This document shows, in pieces, positions 53,674 through 62,889 of a DNA stretch of 64,000 nucleotides. The translations under genes were made by a program, and so were the position numbers. The notes beneath the pieces are model-generated. The model was given only the letters and a program-made list of their open reading frames with translations. It made no database searches and had not been told where the DNA came from. Position 1 is the first letter of the stretch. Each line of letters starts with the position of its first letter. Origin of the DNA: Streptomyces fumanus (GTDB taxonomy: Bacteria; Actinomycetota; Actinomycetes; Streptomycetales; Streptomycetaceae); the NCBI RefSeq assembly GCF_014655295.1, contig NZ_BNBI01000006.1, positions 372,001 to 436,000 on the forward strand, given 5' to 3'.

Positions 53674-55013
53674 CTGCCACCTCGCGGACGTACTGGCTGG
53701 AGCACGCCTGGCTCGGCACCCATGTCGAACCGGGCGTCACCGTCGACGTGGCCGGCGGCCGGATCACCGCCGTGCACCGGGAGACCCCCGCCCCGCCGCC
53801 CGGCGCCGAGATCCTGCGCGGCCTGACCCTGCCCGGCCTGGCCAACGCCCACAGCCACGCCTTCCACCGCGCCCTGCGCGCCACCGTCCAGGTCGGCTCC
53901 GGCACCTTCTGGACCTGGCGCGAGGTGATGTACTCCGTCGCCGACCGGCTCACCCCGGAGACCTACCACCGGCTGGCCCGCGCGGTGTACGCCGAGATGG
54001 CCCTCGCCGGCATCACCGCCGTCGGCGAGTTCCACTACGTCCACCACGCCCCCGGCGGCACCCCCTACGCCGACCCCAACGCCATGGGCGAGGCCCTGAT
54101 CGAGGCCGCCGCCGACGCCGGCATCCGCATCACCCTCCTCGACACCTGCTACCTCTCCGCCGGCTTCGGGCGGCGCCCCGACGGCCACCAGCTCCGCTTC
54201 TCCGACGGGACGGCGGAGCACTGGGCCGAACGCTGTTCACTTCTCAAGGAACGGGACCACGTGCGGATCGGGGCCGCCGTGCACTCGGTACGGGCCGTGC
54301 CCGCCGGCCAGTTGGCGACCGTGGCGCGGTGGGCGGAGCAGCGGCGGGCGCCGCTGCACGTGCACCTGTCCGAGCAGACCGCCGAGAACGACGCCTGCCG
54401 GCAGGCCCACGGCCGCACCCCGGCCCGGCTCCTCGCCGACCACGGCGTCCTCGGACCGCGCACCACCGGCGTGCACAACACCCACCTCACCGACGCCGAC
54501 ATCGCCCTGATCGGCGGCAGCGGAACCGGCACCTGCATGTGCCCGACGACCGAACGGGACCTCGCCGACGGCATCGGCCCCGCCGCCGCCCTCCAGCGGG
54601 CCGGCTCACCGCTCAGCCTGGGCAGCGACAGCCACGCCGTGATCGACCTGTTCGAAGAGGCCCGCGCGATGGAGCTGGACGAGCGGCTGCGCACCCGCAC
54701 CCGCGGTCACTGGACGGCCGGCGCCCTGCTGCGCGCCGCCACCGCCGACGGCCACGCCGCCCTCGGCTGGGACGACGCCGGCACCCTGGAGACCGGGGCC
54801 CGCGCCGACCTCACGACGGTCGTCCTGGACTCGGTCAGGACGGCCGGGCCGCTGCCCAGACTGGGCGCCGAGACGGCGGTATTCGCGGCGACCGCCGCGG
54901 ACGTGCGGCACACGGTCGTCGCGGGGCGGCACGTGGTCCGCGACGGCGCCCACACGCTCGTACCCGATGTGCCCGGAGCCCTCGCGAAGGCCGTCGAAGC
55001 CCTTCGCGCCTGA
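53670..55013 (+). CDS. hutF: Formimidoylglutamate deiminase HutF
   Basis: 447 aa amidohydrolase-superfamily enzyme: ANAHSHAFHRAL metal site (~58-70), HVHLSEQ, and the late SLGSDSHAVIDLFEEAR Asp. HutF removes the imino nitrogen of N-formimidoyl-L-glutamate as ammonia, giving N-formylglutamate. GTG start overlaps the amidohydrolase TGA. Confidence 0.94.
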   Translation: MTATSRTYWLEHAWLGTHVEPGVTVDVAGGRITAVHRETPAPPPGAEILRGLTLPGLANAHSHAFHRALRATVQVGSGTFWTWREVMYSVADRLTPETYHRLARAVYAEMALAGITAVGEFHYVHHAPGGTPYADPNAMGEALIEAAADAGIRITLLDTCYLSAGFGRRPDGHQLRFSDGTAEHWAERCSLLKERDHVRIGAAVHSVRAVPAGQLATVARWAEQRRAPLHVHLSEQTAENDACRQAHGRTPARLLADHGVLGPRTTGVHNTHLTDADIALIGGSGTGTCMCPTTERDLADGIGPAAALQRAGSPLSLGSDSHAVIDLFEEARAMELDERLRTRTRGHWTAGALLRAATADGHAALGWDDAGTLETGARADLTTVVLDSVRTAGPLPRLGAETAVFAATAADVRHTVVAGRHVVRDGAHTLVPDVPGALAKAVEALRA

Positions 55014-55030
55014 CGACCCACGAGGACGCC

Positions 55031-56206
55031 ATGAGCAGCAGCACCGTCATCACCAACATCGCCACGCTGATCACCAACGACCCCTCCCTCGGCGACGGCT
55101 CCCCTCTCGGAGCGATCCGGGACGCGGCCGTCGTCATCGACGGCGACCGCGTCGCGTGGACCGGTGAATCAAGCAAAGCACCCGCCACTGACAACCGGGT
55201 CGACGCCGGGGGCCGGGCGGTGCTGCCGGGCTTCGTGGACTCCCACTCCCACCTGGTCTTCGCCGGCGACCGCACCGAGGAGTTCAACGCCCGGATGTCC
55301 GGCCGCCCGTACCACGCGGGCGGCATCCGCACCACGGTCGCCGCCACCCGCGCCGCCTCCGACGCGGAGCTGGAGGCCAACCTCGCCCGCCACCTCGCCG
55401 AGGCCCTCCGGCAGGGCACCACGACCCTGGAGACCAAGTCCGGCTACGGCCTGACCACCGCCGACGAGGCCCGTGCCGTGCGCCTCGCCGCCCGCCACAC
55501 CGACGAGGTCACCTACCTCGGCGCGCACATCGTCGCCCCCGAGCACGCCGACGACCCGGCCGGGTACGTCGACCTGGTCACCGGCGAGATGCTGGACGCC
55601 TGCGCCCCGTACGCCCGGTGGATCGACGTGTTCTGCGAGGAGGGCGCCTTCGACGGCGACCAGGCCCGCGCCGTCCTCACCGCGGGCCGGAAGAAGGGCC
55701 TGCACCCGCGGATCCACGCCAACCAGCTTTCCCACGGACCCGGCGTCCAGCTCGCCGTCGAGGTCGACGCGGCCAGCGCCGACCACTGCACCCACCTCAC
55801 CGACGCCGACGTGGACGCGCTCGCCGGCAGTCGCACGGTCGCCACCCTGCTGCCGGGCGCGGAGTTCTCCACGCGCGCCGCGTGGCCCGACGCGCGCCGG
55901 CTGCTCGACGCCGGGGTCACGGTCGCGCTCTCCACGGACTGCAACCCCGGCTCGTCGTACACCTCGTCCGTCCCGTTCTGCATCGCGCTGGCGGTGCGGG
56001 ACATGGGGATGACGCCGGACGAGGCGGTGTGGGCGGCCACGGCGGGCGGCGCGGCGGCCCTGAGCCGCGCCGACATCGGCCGCCTCACCCCGGGCGCGTA
56101 CGCCGACCTGACCCTCCTCGACGCCCCGAGCCATGTCCACCTGGCCTACCGGCCGGGCGTACCGCTGGTCGCGGGGGTGTGGCGGCGGGGCGTACGCGCC
56201 GTGTGA
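55031..56206 (+). CDS. hutI: Imidazolonepropionase HutI
   Basis: 391 aa amidohydrolase: VDSHSHLVFAGDR metal His pair (~71), KSGYGL, HANQLS, DHCTHL and the catalytic ALSTDCNPGSSYTSS. Opens the imidazolone ring to N-formimidoylglutamate. ATG preceded by GAGG, 17 nt after hutF. Its stop abuts the stop of the convergent sigma gene with no gap. Confidence 0.96.
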   Translation: MSSSTVITNIATLITNDPSLGDGSPLGAIRDAAVVIDGDRVAWTGESSKAPATDNRVDAGGRAVLPGFVDSHSHLVFAGDRTEEFNARMSGRPYHAGGIRTTVAATRAASDAELEANLARHLAEALRQGTTTLETKSGYGLTTADEARAVRLAARHTDEVTYLGAHIVAPEHADDPAGYVDLVTGEMLDACAPYARWIDVFCEEGAFDGDQARAVLTAGRKKGLHPRIHANQLSHGPGVQLAVEVDAASADHCTHLTDADVDALAGSRTVATLLPGAEFSTRAAWPDARRLLDAGVTVALSTDCNPGSSYTSSVPFCIALAVRDMGMTPDEAVWAATAGGAAALSRADIGRLTPGAYADLTLLDAPSHVHLAYRPGVPLVAGVWRRGVRAV

Positions 56207-57121
56207 TCACTCCTCGACGGTGAGCCCCTTGCGCAGCTTGACCAGGGTGCGCGAGAGCAGCCGGGAGACGTGCATCTGGGAGATGCCCAGCTCCTCGCCG
56301 ATCTCGGACTGGGTCAGCCCGGCGACGAAGCGCAGGGAGAGGATCCTGCGGTCGCGCGGCGCCAGACCGGCGATCAGCGGCTTGAGCGACTCGACGTACT
56401 CGATGCCCTCCAGCCCGTGGTCCTCGTAGCCGATGCGGTCCGCGAGGGTGCCCTCCGGGTCGTCCTCCTCGGGCTGGGCGTCCAGCGAGGCGGCGGTGTA
56501 CGCGTTGGCCGCCGACATGCCCTCGACGACCTCCTCGTTGGTGATGCCCAGGCGCTGGGCGAGTTCGGCCACCGTCGGGGCGCGGTCGAGCTGCTGGGCC
56601 AGTTCGTCACCGGCCTTGGCCAGGTCCAGGCGGAGTTCCTGCAGGCGCCGCGGGACCCGGACGGACCAGGAGGTGTCGCGGAAGAACCGCTTGATCTCGC
56701 CGATGATGGTCGGCATCGCGAAGGTGGGGAACTCCACACCGCGCGAGAGCTCGAAGCGGTCGATCGCCTTGATCAGGCCGATCGTGCCGACCTGGACGAT
56801 GTCCTCCATCGGCTCGCTGCGGGAGCGGAAGCGGGAGGCGGCGAACTTGACGAGCGCCAGGTTGAGCTCGACCAGCGTGTTGCGGACGTACGCGTGGTCG
56901 TGGGTGCCTTCCTCCAGCGACTCCAGGCGCTCGAAGAGGGTCTTGGACAGGGCCCGGGCGTCCGCCGGAGCGACCTCGTCGGGGGCGGGGATGTCCGGAA
57001 GCCCGGCGAGCGCGGTGCCGGGGCGGGCACCCGCCTCGGGAAGCTCGATGGGATCCAGATGTTCCGGAGGGGGTGTCGACGTCGCTCGGTGGGTAGGCGA
57101 TCCGTCGAGCCGGGGTGACAT
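56207..57121 (-). CDS. SigB/SigF/SigG-family RNA polymerase sigma factor
   Basis: 304 aa. Region 2 (FRSRSEPMEDIVQVGTIGLI and RFELSRGVEFPTFAMPTIIGEI, ~125-165), region 3 (VPRRLQELRLDLAKAGDEL), region 4 HTH (LTQSEIGEELGISQMHVSRLLSRTL, ~275-295). Group 3 general-stress/development sigma. The ATG at 57121 follows GGAGG by 5 nt; the longer frame to 57193 is not needed. It resembles the S. coelicolor SigI locus as I remember it. The genes on the far side are its probable antagonists. Confidence 0.94.
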   Translation of the reverse strand: MSPRLDGSPTHRATSTPPPEHLDPIELPEAGARPGTALAGLPDIPAPDEVAPADARALSKTLFERLESLEEGTHDHAYVRNTLVELNLALVKFAASRFRSRSEPMEDIVQVGTIGLIKAIDRFELSRGVEFPTFAMPTIIGEIKRFFRDTSWSVRVPRRLQELRLDLAKAGDELAQQLDRAPTVAELAQRLGITNEEVVEGMSAANAYTAASLDAQPEEDDPEGTLADRIGYEDHGLEGIEYVESLKPLIAGLAPRDRRILSLRFVAGLTQSEIGEELGISQMHVSRLLSRTLVKLRKGLTVEE

Positions 57122-57277
57122 GATGTCCTCCATCGTTCTCGGCATACGGCTGCCGAAGCCAATTGCGTGCACTGCGGTGTGCGGCGCCTCCAAAGCCGGC
57201 CGTGTCGATTGCGTGTTCCTACTAGCCCTACCGGCTTCACCGAGCCCGCCGCAAGTGCTTTATGTTCAGTTATGTCC

Positions 57278-57301
57278 GTTTGTGTGTGGATGTTCGGGTG
57301 T
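57278..57301 (+). promoter_or_regulatory. SigB-type promoter of the anti-anti-sigma gene
   Basis: GTTT (57278) and GGGTGT (57296-57301) are separated by exactly 14 nt, as in GNNT-N14-16-GGGTAY promoters of this sigma group, with one deviation (A to G). It is 71 bp before the STAS gene. Confidence 0.6.
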
Positions 57302-57372
57302 CGAAGGCCGTGGGGAAGGCGTAGTGTTCGAGGGCGTCAGCAACAGCCTCGACGTCGGGAGAGAGAGACGGC

Positions 57373-57750
57373 ATGGACCGCGGGACGGTCGGCAGCGCAC
57401 AGTCTGGCCGGCTTCTGGTGGAGGTGCGGGAAGAGGGCCTCAGTGCCGTCGTGACTCCGGCGGGTGAGTTGGATCACCACACCGCCGAATTGTTGCGCGA
57501 GCCACTCGAGGGCTGTCTCGCAAAGGGATACAACCGGCTGGTCGTCGACTGCTCCCGCCTGGAGTTCTGCGACTCCACGGGGTTGAACGTCCTGCTCGGG
57601 GCACGGCTGAAGGCCGAGGCCGCGGGCGGTGGCGTGCACCTGGTGGGGATGCAGCCGGTGGTCGCGCGGGTGTTCGAGATCACGGGGGCGGACGCCGTCT
57701 TCACCGTGCACGACACCCTCTCGGCCGCGCTGGCGGACGAGTCGGGCTGA
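57373..57750 (+). CDS. Anti-anti-sigma factor (STAS domain)
   Basis: 125 aa. STAS fold with the phosphorylation site FCDSTGLNVLLG (Ser ~68) and TPAGELDHHTAEL. When unphosphorylated it binds the kinase-type anti-sigma factor and frees sigma. Head-to-head with the sigma gene and just upstream of a matching kinase. The candidate SigB-type promoter upstream suggests positive feedback. Confidence 0.92.
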   Translation: MDRGTVGSAQSGRLLVEVREEGLSAVVTPAGELDHHTAELLREPLEGCLAKGYNRLVVDCSRLEFCDSTGLNVLLGARLKAEAAGGGVHLVGMQPVVARVFEITGADAVFTVHDTLSAALADESG

Positions 57751-57818
57751 GCCGGCCGCGCGGGGCCCGGCGCCCTGCCTCCGCGCCCGCTGTGACCGGT
57801 GGTTTTCCTCCGCCCCGT

Positions 57819-57842
57819 GTTTCTTGCCGAATACAGGGGTGT
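57819..57842 (+). promoter_or_regulatory. SigB-type promoter of the anti-sigma gene
   Basis: GTTT (57819-57822), 14 nt, GGGTGT (57837-57842): same spacing and -10 as the promoter at 57278. About 160 bp before the gene at 58001. Confidence 0.6.
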
Positions 57843-58000
57843 TCCGTCGGTCGGGTCGGGCAGGAGTCATCCTGAACATGTCGCGCTCCCGGACGGGGAC
57901 ATCGGGGGGCGGACGCACCGCTGTACCGCGTGACCAAGTTTTTCGACCGACCTGTACGACATTGAAACGTGAACTGGTGAATCGGTGAGGTGAAGCGCTG

Positions 58001-58573
58001 ATGAGCACCACCCGGCCCTACCCGCCGGGCGACCGCGGTCCGGAGCCCAGCGGCGCTTCCGGGGCGTCTCAGGGGGGAACGCCGATGACCGGGGAGCCCA
58101 CGGGGGGCGAACACGGGACCGGGGAGCCCGGCACGGGCGTGGCCGCGCCGGCGGCGTCCACCGGCCGCCAGGTCCGCACGCTGAGCTTCGACGGAGTCAG
58201 CGGCGTCGTGCCGCTGGCCCGCGACTTCACCCGCCAGGCGCTGTACGCGTGGGGCTGGCTGCCCGCCGCGTCGGCCGACCAGCGGGCCGCCGCGGAGGAC
58301 GTCCTCCTCGTCGTCTCCGAGCTGGTCACCAACGCCTGCCTGCACGCGGACGGCCCGGAAGAGCTGCACATCAGTTGCGACCGGAAGGTGATCCGCCTGG
58401 AGGTCACCGACCGGGGCAGCGGTCAGCCCGCGCCCCGCACCCCGCACCGCGCCGGGCGCCCCGGCGGCCACGGCATGTTCATCGTCCAGCGCCTCTGCCT
58501 GGACTGGGGCGTCGTACGCACCCCGGGCGTCACCGGCAAGACGGTCTGGGCGGAGCTGGGCGCCCCCGCGTAA
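58001..58573 (+). CDS. Anti-sigma serine kinase (RsbW-like HATPase)
   Basis: 190 aa. A Pro/Gly/Thr-rich N-terminus (residues 1-60; an ATG at 58085 with GGGGGGAA upstream is an alternative start) precedes a GHKL ATPase: N-box LVVSELVTNACLHA, G1 EVTDRGSG, G2 GGHGMFIVQRL. RsbW-type proteins bind sigma and phosphorylate the STAS partner. It lies 250 bp after the STAS gene with its own promoter candidate. Confidence 0.9.
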   Translation: MSTTRPYPPGDRGPEPSGASGASQGGTPMTGEPTGGEHGTGEPGTGVAAPAASTGRQVRTLSFDGVSGVVPLARDFTRQALYAWGWLPAASADQRAAAEDVLLVVSELVTNACLHADGPEELHISCDRKVIRLEVTDRGSGQPAPRTPHRAGRPGGHGMFIVQRLCLDWGVVRTPGVTGKTVWAELGAPA

Positions 58574-58617
58574 CCCGCACGCGCCTCACGCAAGGCGCCC
58601 CAAGACACCGAAAACCC

Positions 58618-58656
58618 CGAAGGGCCACCACACCCAGCAGGTGCGGTGGCCCTTCG
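58618..58656. terminator. Convergent terminator
   Basis: 17-bp stem with one mismatch (58618-58634 with 58640-58656), 5-nt loop, between the anti-sigma gene and the convergent POT gene; usable from both sides. Confidence 0.9.
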
Positions 58657-58671
58657 TACGAGCGAGGCGGG

Positions 58672-60168
58672 TCAGCGGACGTCGCCCATGAGGGCCTTGA
58701 CGCGCTTGCGGTACATCCAGACCGCGACGCCCGCGACCACGGCGAGGGTGGCCTCCAGGGCGACGATGCCCGTCTTGTTGAGGTCGACCCCGGCGATGGA
58801 CAGCAGGCCGGTCGTGGCGTCACCGGCGGTGACGGCCAGGAACCAGACGCCCATCATCTGAGAGGCGTACTTCACCGGCGCCATCTTCGTGGTGACCGAC
58901 AGGCCGACCGGGGAGAGCAGCAGCTCACCGCAGGTCTGGACGAAGTAGATCGCCACCAGCCAGAGCGCCGCCGCCTTGTGCCCGCCGTCCGCGATGGCCA
59001 GCGGGGCGAGGAAGAGGAAGAAGGACGCGCCGACCAGCACCAGGCCGAACGAGAACTTCACGATCGTGCTCGGCTCCTTGCCACGGCGGGCCAGCGCCAG
59101 CCACAGCGAGGCGAAGACCGGGGCCAGCGCCATGATGATGACCGGGTTGACCGACTGGTACCAGGAGACCGGGAACTCCCAGCCCGCGACGGTGTTCTCG
59201 GCCGAGGAGTCGGCGAAGATCGACAGGGTCGAGCCGCCCTGGTCGTAGATCATCCAGAAGACGGCCGCGGCGACGAAGAACCAGATGTACGCCGACATCT
59301 TCGACTGCTCGGCGCGGTCCAGCGACCGGTCCCGCTTGATCCGGGTCAGCACCATGATCGGGATGATCACGCCGAGCAGGGTCAGCGGGACCAGGATCCA
59401 GTTCAGCGTGTAGTGGCCGGAGAAGCCGACGATCGCGTAGAAGACCACCGCGACGACGGCCCAGAAGGCGGCCTTGCGCAGCGTGGTGGACTTCTCGGCC
59501 GCCGACAGCGGCTTGGGCACGACGCTGGAGTGCGCGGCCAGGTGGCGGCTGCCGATCAGGAACTGCGCCACGCCCACCGCCATGCCGACCGCGGCCAGCG
59601 CGAAGCCCAGGTGCCAGTTGACGTTCTCGCCGATGGTGCCGATGGTCAGCGGCGCCACGAAGGCACCGAGGTTGATGCCCATGTAGAAGACGGTGAAGCC
59701 GCCGTCGCGGCGCGGGTCGTCCGGGCCGTCGTAGAGCTGGCCGACCATCGTGGAGATGTTGGCCTTCAGCAGACCGGAGCCGATCGCGACCAGTCCGAGA
59801 CCGGCGTAGAAGGTGCCCGAGGTGGGCAGCGCCAGGGTCAGGTGGCCGAGCATGATGACGCCGCCCGCGATGCCCACGGTCTTGCGGGGACCCCACACGC
59901 GGTCGCCGAACCAGCCGCCCGGCATCGTGAGCAGGTACACCAGCGACAGATACACCGAGTAGATCGCGGTGGCGGTGCCGGCGCTCAGGCCGAGCCCGCC
60001 GGGGGCCACGAGGTACAGCGGGAGCAGAGCCCTCATGCCGTAGTAGGAGAAGCGCTCCCACATCTCGGTCATGAAGAGGGTGGCCAGACCCCGGGGGTGG
60101 CCGAAGAAGGTCTTCTCGGAACCGGGGATGCCCGGGGTGACCGAGTCCTTCGTCAGGCTGGACGCCAT
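58672..60168 (-). CDS. POT/PTR-family peptide:H+ symporter
   Basis: 498 aa, 12-14 helices. EMWERFSYYGMRALLPLYL is the POT signature ExxERFxYYG, and GGxxGD-type GGWFGDRVWG follows. Imports di-/tripeptides with protons. AAGGAAC lies before the ATG. Single gene; its 5' flank to the two-component system is about 500 bp. Confidence 0.94.
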   Translation of the reverse strand: MASSLTKDSVTPGIPGSEKTFFGHPRGLATLFMTEMWERFSYYGMRALLPLYLVAPGGLGLSAGTATAIYSVYLSLVYLLTMPGGWFGDRVWGPRKTVGIAGGVIMLGHLTLALPTSGTFYAGLGLVAIGSGLLKANISTMVGQLYDGPDDPRRDGGFTVFYMGINLGAFVAPLTIGTIGENVNWHLGFALAAVGMAVGVAQFLIGSRHLAAHSSVVPKPLSAAEKSTTLRKAAFWAVVAVVFYAIVGFSGHYTLNWILVPLTLLGVIIPIMVLTRIKRDRSLDRAEQSKMSAYIWFFVAAAVFWMIYDQGGSTLSIFADSSAENTVAGWEFPVSWYQSVNPVIIMALAPVFASLWLALARRGKEPSTIVKFSFGLVLVGASFFLFLAPLAIADGGHKAAALWLVAIYFVQTCGELLLSPVGLSVTTKMAPVKYASQMMGVWFLAVTAGDATTGLLSIAGVDLNKTGIVALEATLAVVAGVAVWMYRKRVKALMGDVR

Positions 60169-60667
60169 GGTCGTTCCTTGCTGGTCGGGACGCGCTCACG
60201 AGAGGCGATGCGCGCCCGGTGGGGGCAGGCCGGCACCGGCGGTCCGCTCCGTCCACCCCACGCCTGCGGGGAGTCCGCCCCGGATCGCGGGACGGCGGAC
60301 GGTGACCACCGGGATCCACACCTCTGCGCGCGTCACTGCGCTGCGAGGCCCGGCCACAGGTCATTCCTTTGGAGGCTGGCGAGGAGGCCAGCCCGCACAC
60401 AAAAGAGACCTTCAGCGTCAACAGCCGCCAAAGGTCCCCGTGGTGCTACAGGCGTTGATTCACCATACGGCAGGACACCGCCCGGTATGGAAGGACTTGA
60501 GACGCGGATCACAGGGAGTGACGGAACCGGAATCGTACCTTCCGAAGTCTTCCGCGAGATCGTCCCCCGCCCCGCGCGGGGGCGAGGTGTCCGGCATGTC
60601 CGCAGGTAAGAGGCCCCGGCGCCGATCACGCCCCCGGGGGTTGCTCCGGGCGGACTACCATCGGTCC
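60169..60667. other. Intergenic region before two-component system
   Basis: About 500 bp with divergent promoters expected. A lower-GC patch lies at 60390-60480 (AAAAGAGACCTTCAGCG). No gene is supported in any frame. Confidence 0.45.
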
Positions 60668-60670
60668 ATG
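60656..60670 (+). promoter_or_regulatory. Leaderless promoter of the response regulator
   Basis: TACCAT (60656-60661), 6-nt spacer, ATG at 60668, no ribosome-binding site. Confidence 0.6.
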
Positions 60671-61345
60671 ACCCGTGTACTGCTCGCCGAGGACGACGCG
60701 TCCATCTCGGAGCCGCTGGCCCGCGCACTGCGCCGGGAAGGGTACGAGGTCGAGGTGCGTGAGGACGGACCCACGGCGCTCGACGCCGGGATGCAGGGCG
60801 GCGTGGACCTGGTCGTGCTGGACCTGGGCCTGCCCGGCATGGACGGCCTGGAGGTCGCGCGGCGGCTCCGCTCCGAGGGCCACGCCGTGCCGATCCTCAT
60901 CCTGACCGCGCGCGCCGACGAGGTGGACACCGTCGTCGGCCTCGACGCGGGCGCCGACGACTACGTCACCAAGCCGTTCCGGCTGGCCGAGCTGCTCGCC
61001 CGGGTCCGGGCCCTGCTGCGGCGCGGCTCCGCCGAGCCCCAGCAGCCCCCCGCCACGCACGGCGTGCGCATCGACGTCGAGTCGCACCGCGCCTGGATGG
61101 GCGACGAGGAGCTCCAGCTCACCGCGAAGGAGTTCGACCTGCTGCGGGTGCTGGTCCGCGACGCCGGCCGGGTGGTCACCCGCGACCAGCTCATGCGCGA
61201 GGTCTGGGACACCACCTGGTGGTCCTCCACGAAGACCCTGGACATGCACATCTCCTGGCTGCGCAAGAAGCTGGGGGACGACGCGGCCAATCCGCGCTAC
61301 ATCGCCACCGTGCGGGGCGTGGGCTTCCGCTTCGAGAAGAACTGA
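60668..61345 (+). CDS. OmpR/PhoB-family response regulator
   Basis: 225 aa. Receiver with acidic pocket LLAEDD, phosphoacceptor Asp ~52 (VVLDLGLPG) and VTKPF Lys ~102; C-terminal winged-HTH (LTAKEFDLLRVLVRDAGRVV ... TLDMHISWLRKKLGDD ... TVRGVGFRFE). Partner of the kinase 31 bp downstream. Targets unknown. Confidence 0.94.
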   Translation: MTRVLLAEDDASISEPLARALRREGYEVEVREDGPTALDAGMQGGVDLVVLDLGLPGMDGLEVARRLRSEGHAVPILILTARADEVDTVVGLDAGADDYVTKPFRLAELLARVRALLRRGSAEPQQPPATHGVRIDVESHRAWMGDEELQLTAKEFDLLRVLVRDAGRVVTRDQLMREVWDTTWWSSTKTLDMHISWLRKKLGDDAANPRYIATVRGVGFRFEKN

Positions 61346-61376
61346 GCCCGCGCACCAGGGCCCCGGGTAAGAGGAC

Positions 61377-62648
61377 ATGCGCCGCCGACTGATCCAGTCC
61401 ACGCTCGCCGTGGTGCTCGTCGTGATCGCCGTCTTCGGCGTCTCCCTCGTCATCGTCGAGACCCGGACCATCAGCAGCACCGCCCAGGAGCGGGTGGACC
61501 TGGAGGCGGCCCGGCTGGCCAGCATCGTGGACAGTCGGCTGCTGGGCACCGGCAGCGTCGACGCCGAGGTGCTGCGCGGCCAGGTCGAGGGCGACCGCTA
61601 CGCCGAGATCCGGGTCCCCGGCAAGCCGGTCATCCGGGTCGGCTCCGAGCCGTCCGGGGAGGTCACCCGGGGCGAGGCCACCGGCGAGGAGGGCGAGACG
61701 GTCCTGGTCGAGGAGCCCCGGTCCTCGGTGACCCGCGAGGTCGGCCGGACCCTGCTGATCATCGGGCTGGTGGCGCTGCTCGCGGTGATCGCCGCCGTGC
61801 TGCTCGCGATCCGCCAGGCCAGCCGCCTCGCCTCCCCGCTCACCGACCTCGCCGAGACCGCCGAGCGGCTCGGCTCCGGCGACCCGCGCCCCCGCCACAA
61901 GCGGTACGGCGTCCCCGAGCTGGACCGGGTCGCCGATGTGCTGGACGCCTCCGCCGAGCGCATCGCCCGGATGCTCACCGCCGAGCGCCGGCTGGCCGCC
62001 GACGCCTCCCACCAGTTGCGTACGCCGCTGACCGCGCTGTCGATGCGGCTGGAGGAGATCACCCTCACCGACGACCCGGAGACGGTGAAGGAGGAGGCGA
62101 CCATCGCCCTGGCCCAGGTGGAGCGGCTCACGGACGTCGTGGAGCGGCTGCTGACCAACTCCCGCGACCCGCGCAGCGGCTCCGCCGTCACCTTCGAGCT
62201 GGACGACGTCATCCAGCAGCAGATCGCCGAGTGGCGCCCCGCCTACCGCAGCGCCGGCCGGGCGATCGTCTCCTCGGGCAAGCGGCACCTGACGGCCGTC
62301 GGCACGCCCGGCGCGGTCGCCCAGGTGCTGGCGGCGCTGATCGAGAACTCGTTGATGCACGGCGGCGGCACGGTCGCGCTGCGCACCCGGGTCACCGGCA
62401 ACCAGGCGGTGGTCGAGGTGACCGACGAGGGGCCCGGCGTCCCCGCCGACCTCGGCGCGCGGATCTTCGAGCGGACGATCAGCGGACGCAACTCCACGGG
62501 CATCGGGCTGGCCGTCGCCCGGGACCTGGCGGAGGCGGACGGCGGGCGGCTGGAGCTGCTCCAGGCCAAGCCGCCGGTGTTCGGCCTGTTCCTGTCCCGC
62601 ACCCAGCCGCCGAAGGTGCCCGAGGAACCGTCCCGGACGGTCCGTTAG
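61377..62648 (+). CDS. Two-component sensor histidine kinase
   Basis: 423 aa. Two membrane helices (~8-28 and 122-145) around an extracytoplasmic sensor loop (~30-120), then HAMP, HisKA with His ~212 (ADASHQLRTP), N-box ALIENSLMHGGG, G1 TDEGPGVP and G2 GIGLAVARDLAEADGG. GAGGAC precedes the ATG; its stop is followed at once by the MITE-like element. The stimulus is unknown. Confidence 0.94.
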   Translation: MRRRLIQSTLAVVLVVIAVFGVSLVIVETRTISSTAQERVDLEAARLASIVDSRLLGTGSVDAEVLRGQVEGDRYAEIRVPGKPVIRVGSEPSGEVTRGEATGEEGETVLVEEPRSSVTREVGRTLLIIGLVALLAVIAAVLLAIRQASRLASPLTDLAETAERLGSGDPRPRHKRYGVPELDRVADVLDASAERIARMLTAERRLAADASHQLRTPLTALSMRLEEITLTDDPETVKEEATIALAQVERLTDVVERLLTNSRDPRSGSAVTFELDDVIQQQIAEWRPAYRSAGRAIVSSGKRHLTAVGTPGAVAQVLAALIENSLMHGGGTVALRTRVTGNQAVVEVTDEGPGVPADLGARIFERTISGRNSTGIGLAVARDLAEADGGRLELLQAKPPVFGLFLSRTQPPKVPEEPSRTVR

Positions 62649-62649
62649 A

Positions 62650-62865
62650 GCCTGTCGTTTGGATCATGCCGCAGACGCGGGGCCTGGCACGCGCACCTGC
62701 GGCGTTGTCGTCGGTCCTCGACTCCCCCACGCTCGGCTGCGCTCGCGCGGGGGCACCCCCATCGCGTCGACTCCCTCCTCCGCCTTGCATCTGCACGCAC
62801 CAGGCCCCGCTCACCGGCGCGACAACGCGCAGCCGATTCCCTGCGACCTGATCCAAACGACAGGC
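62650..62865. mobile_element. MITE-like element with 17-bp terminal inverted repeats
   Basis: GCCTGTCGTTTGGATCA (62650-62666) and its exact reverse complement at 62849-62865 bound a 216-bp AT-poor, non-coding unit. The next ~8 bp also pair with two mismatches, and an internal GGGGCCTGG pair is symmetric too. Flanking TAG on each side may be a target-site trace. Similar ends occur in Streptomyces IS5-family-type repeats as I recall. No transposase, so non-autonomous. Confidence 0.8.
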
Positions 62866-62889
62866 CCTAGCCGTACCGGCCCGCGGGGC

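Noticed and set aside
52512..54221. Minus-strand 569-residue frame over the hut operon
   Set aside because: Antisense shadow; the plus-strand genes have overlapping stops and starts and clear motifs.
53207..55030. Plus-strand frame upstream of hutI over the amidohydrolase and hutF
   Set aside because: Only the part from ATG 55031 is HutI; the upstream part is the wrong frame over two real genes.
62650..62865. Considered as a simple terminator of the kinase gene
   Set aside because: Arms are 182 nt apart and the inner region has its own repeats, which fits a MITE-like element better, though it may terminate as a side effect.
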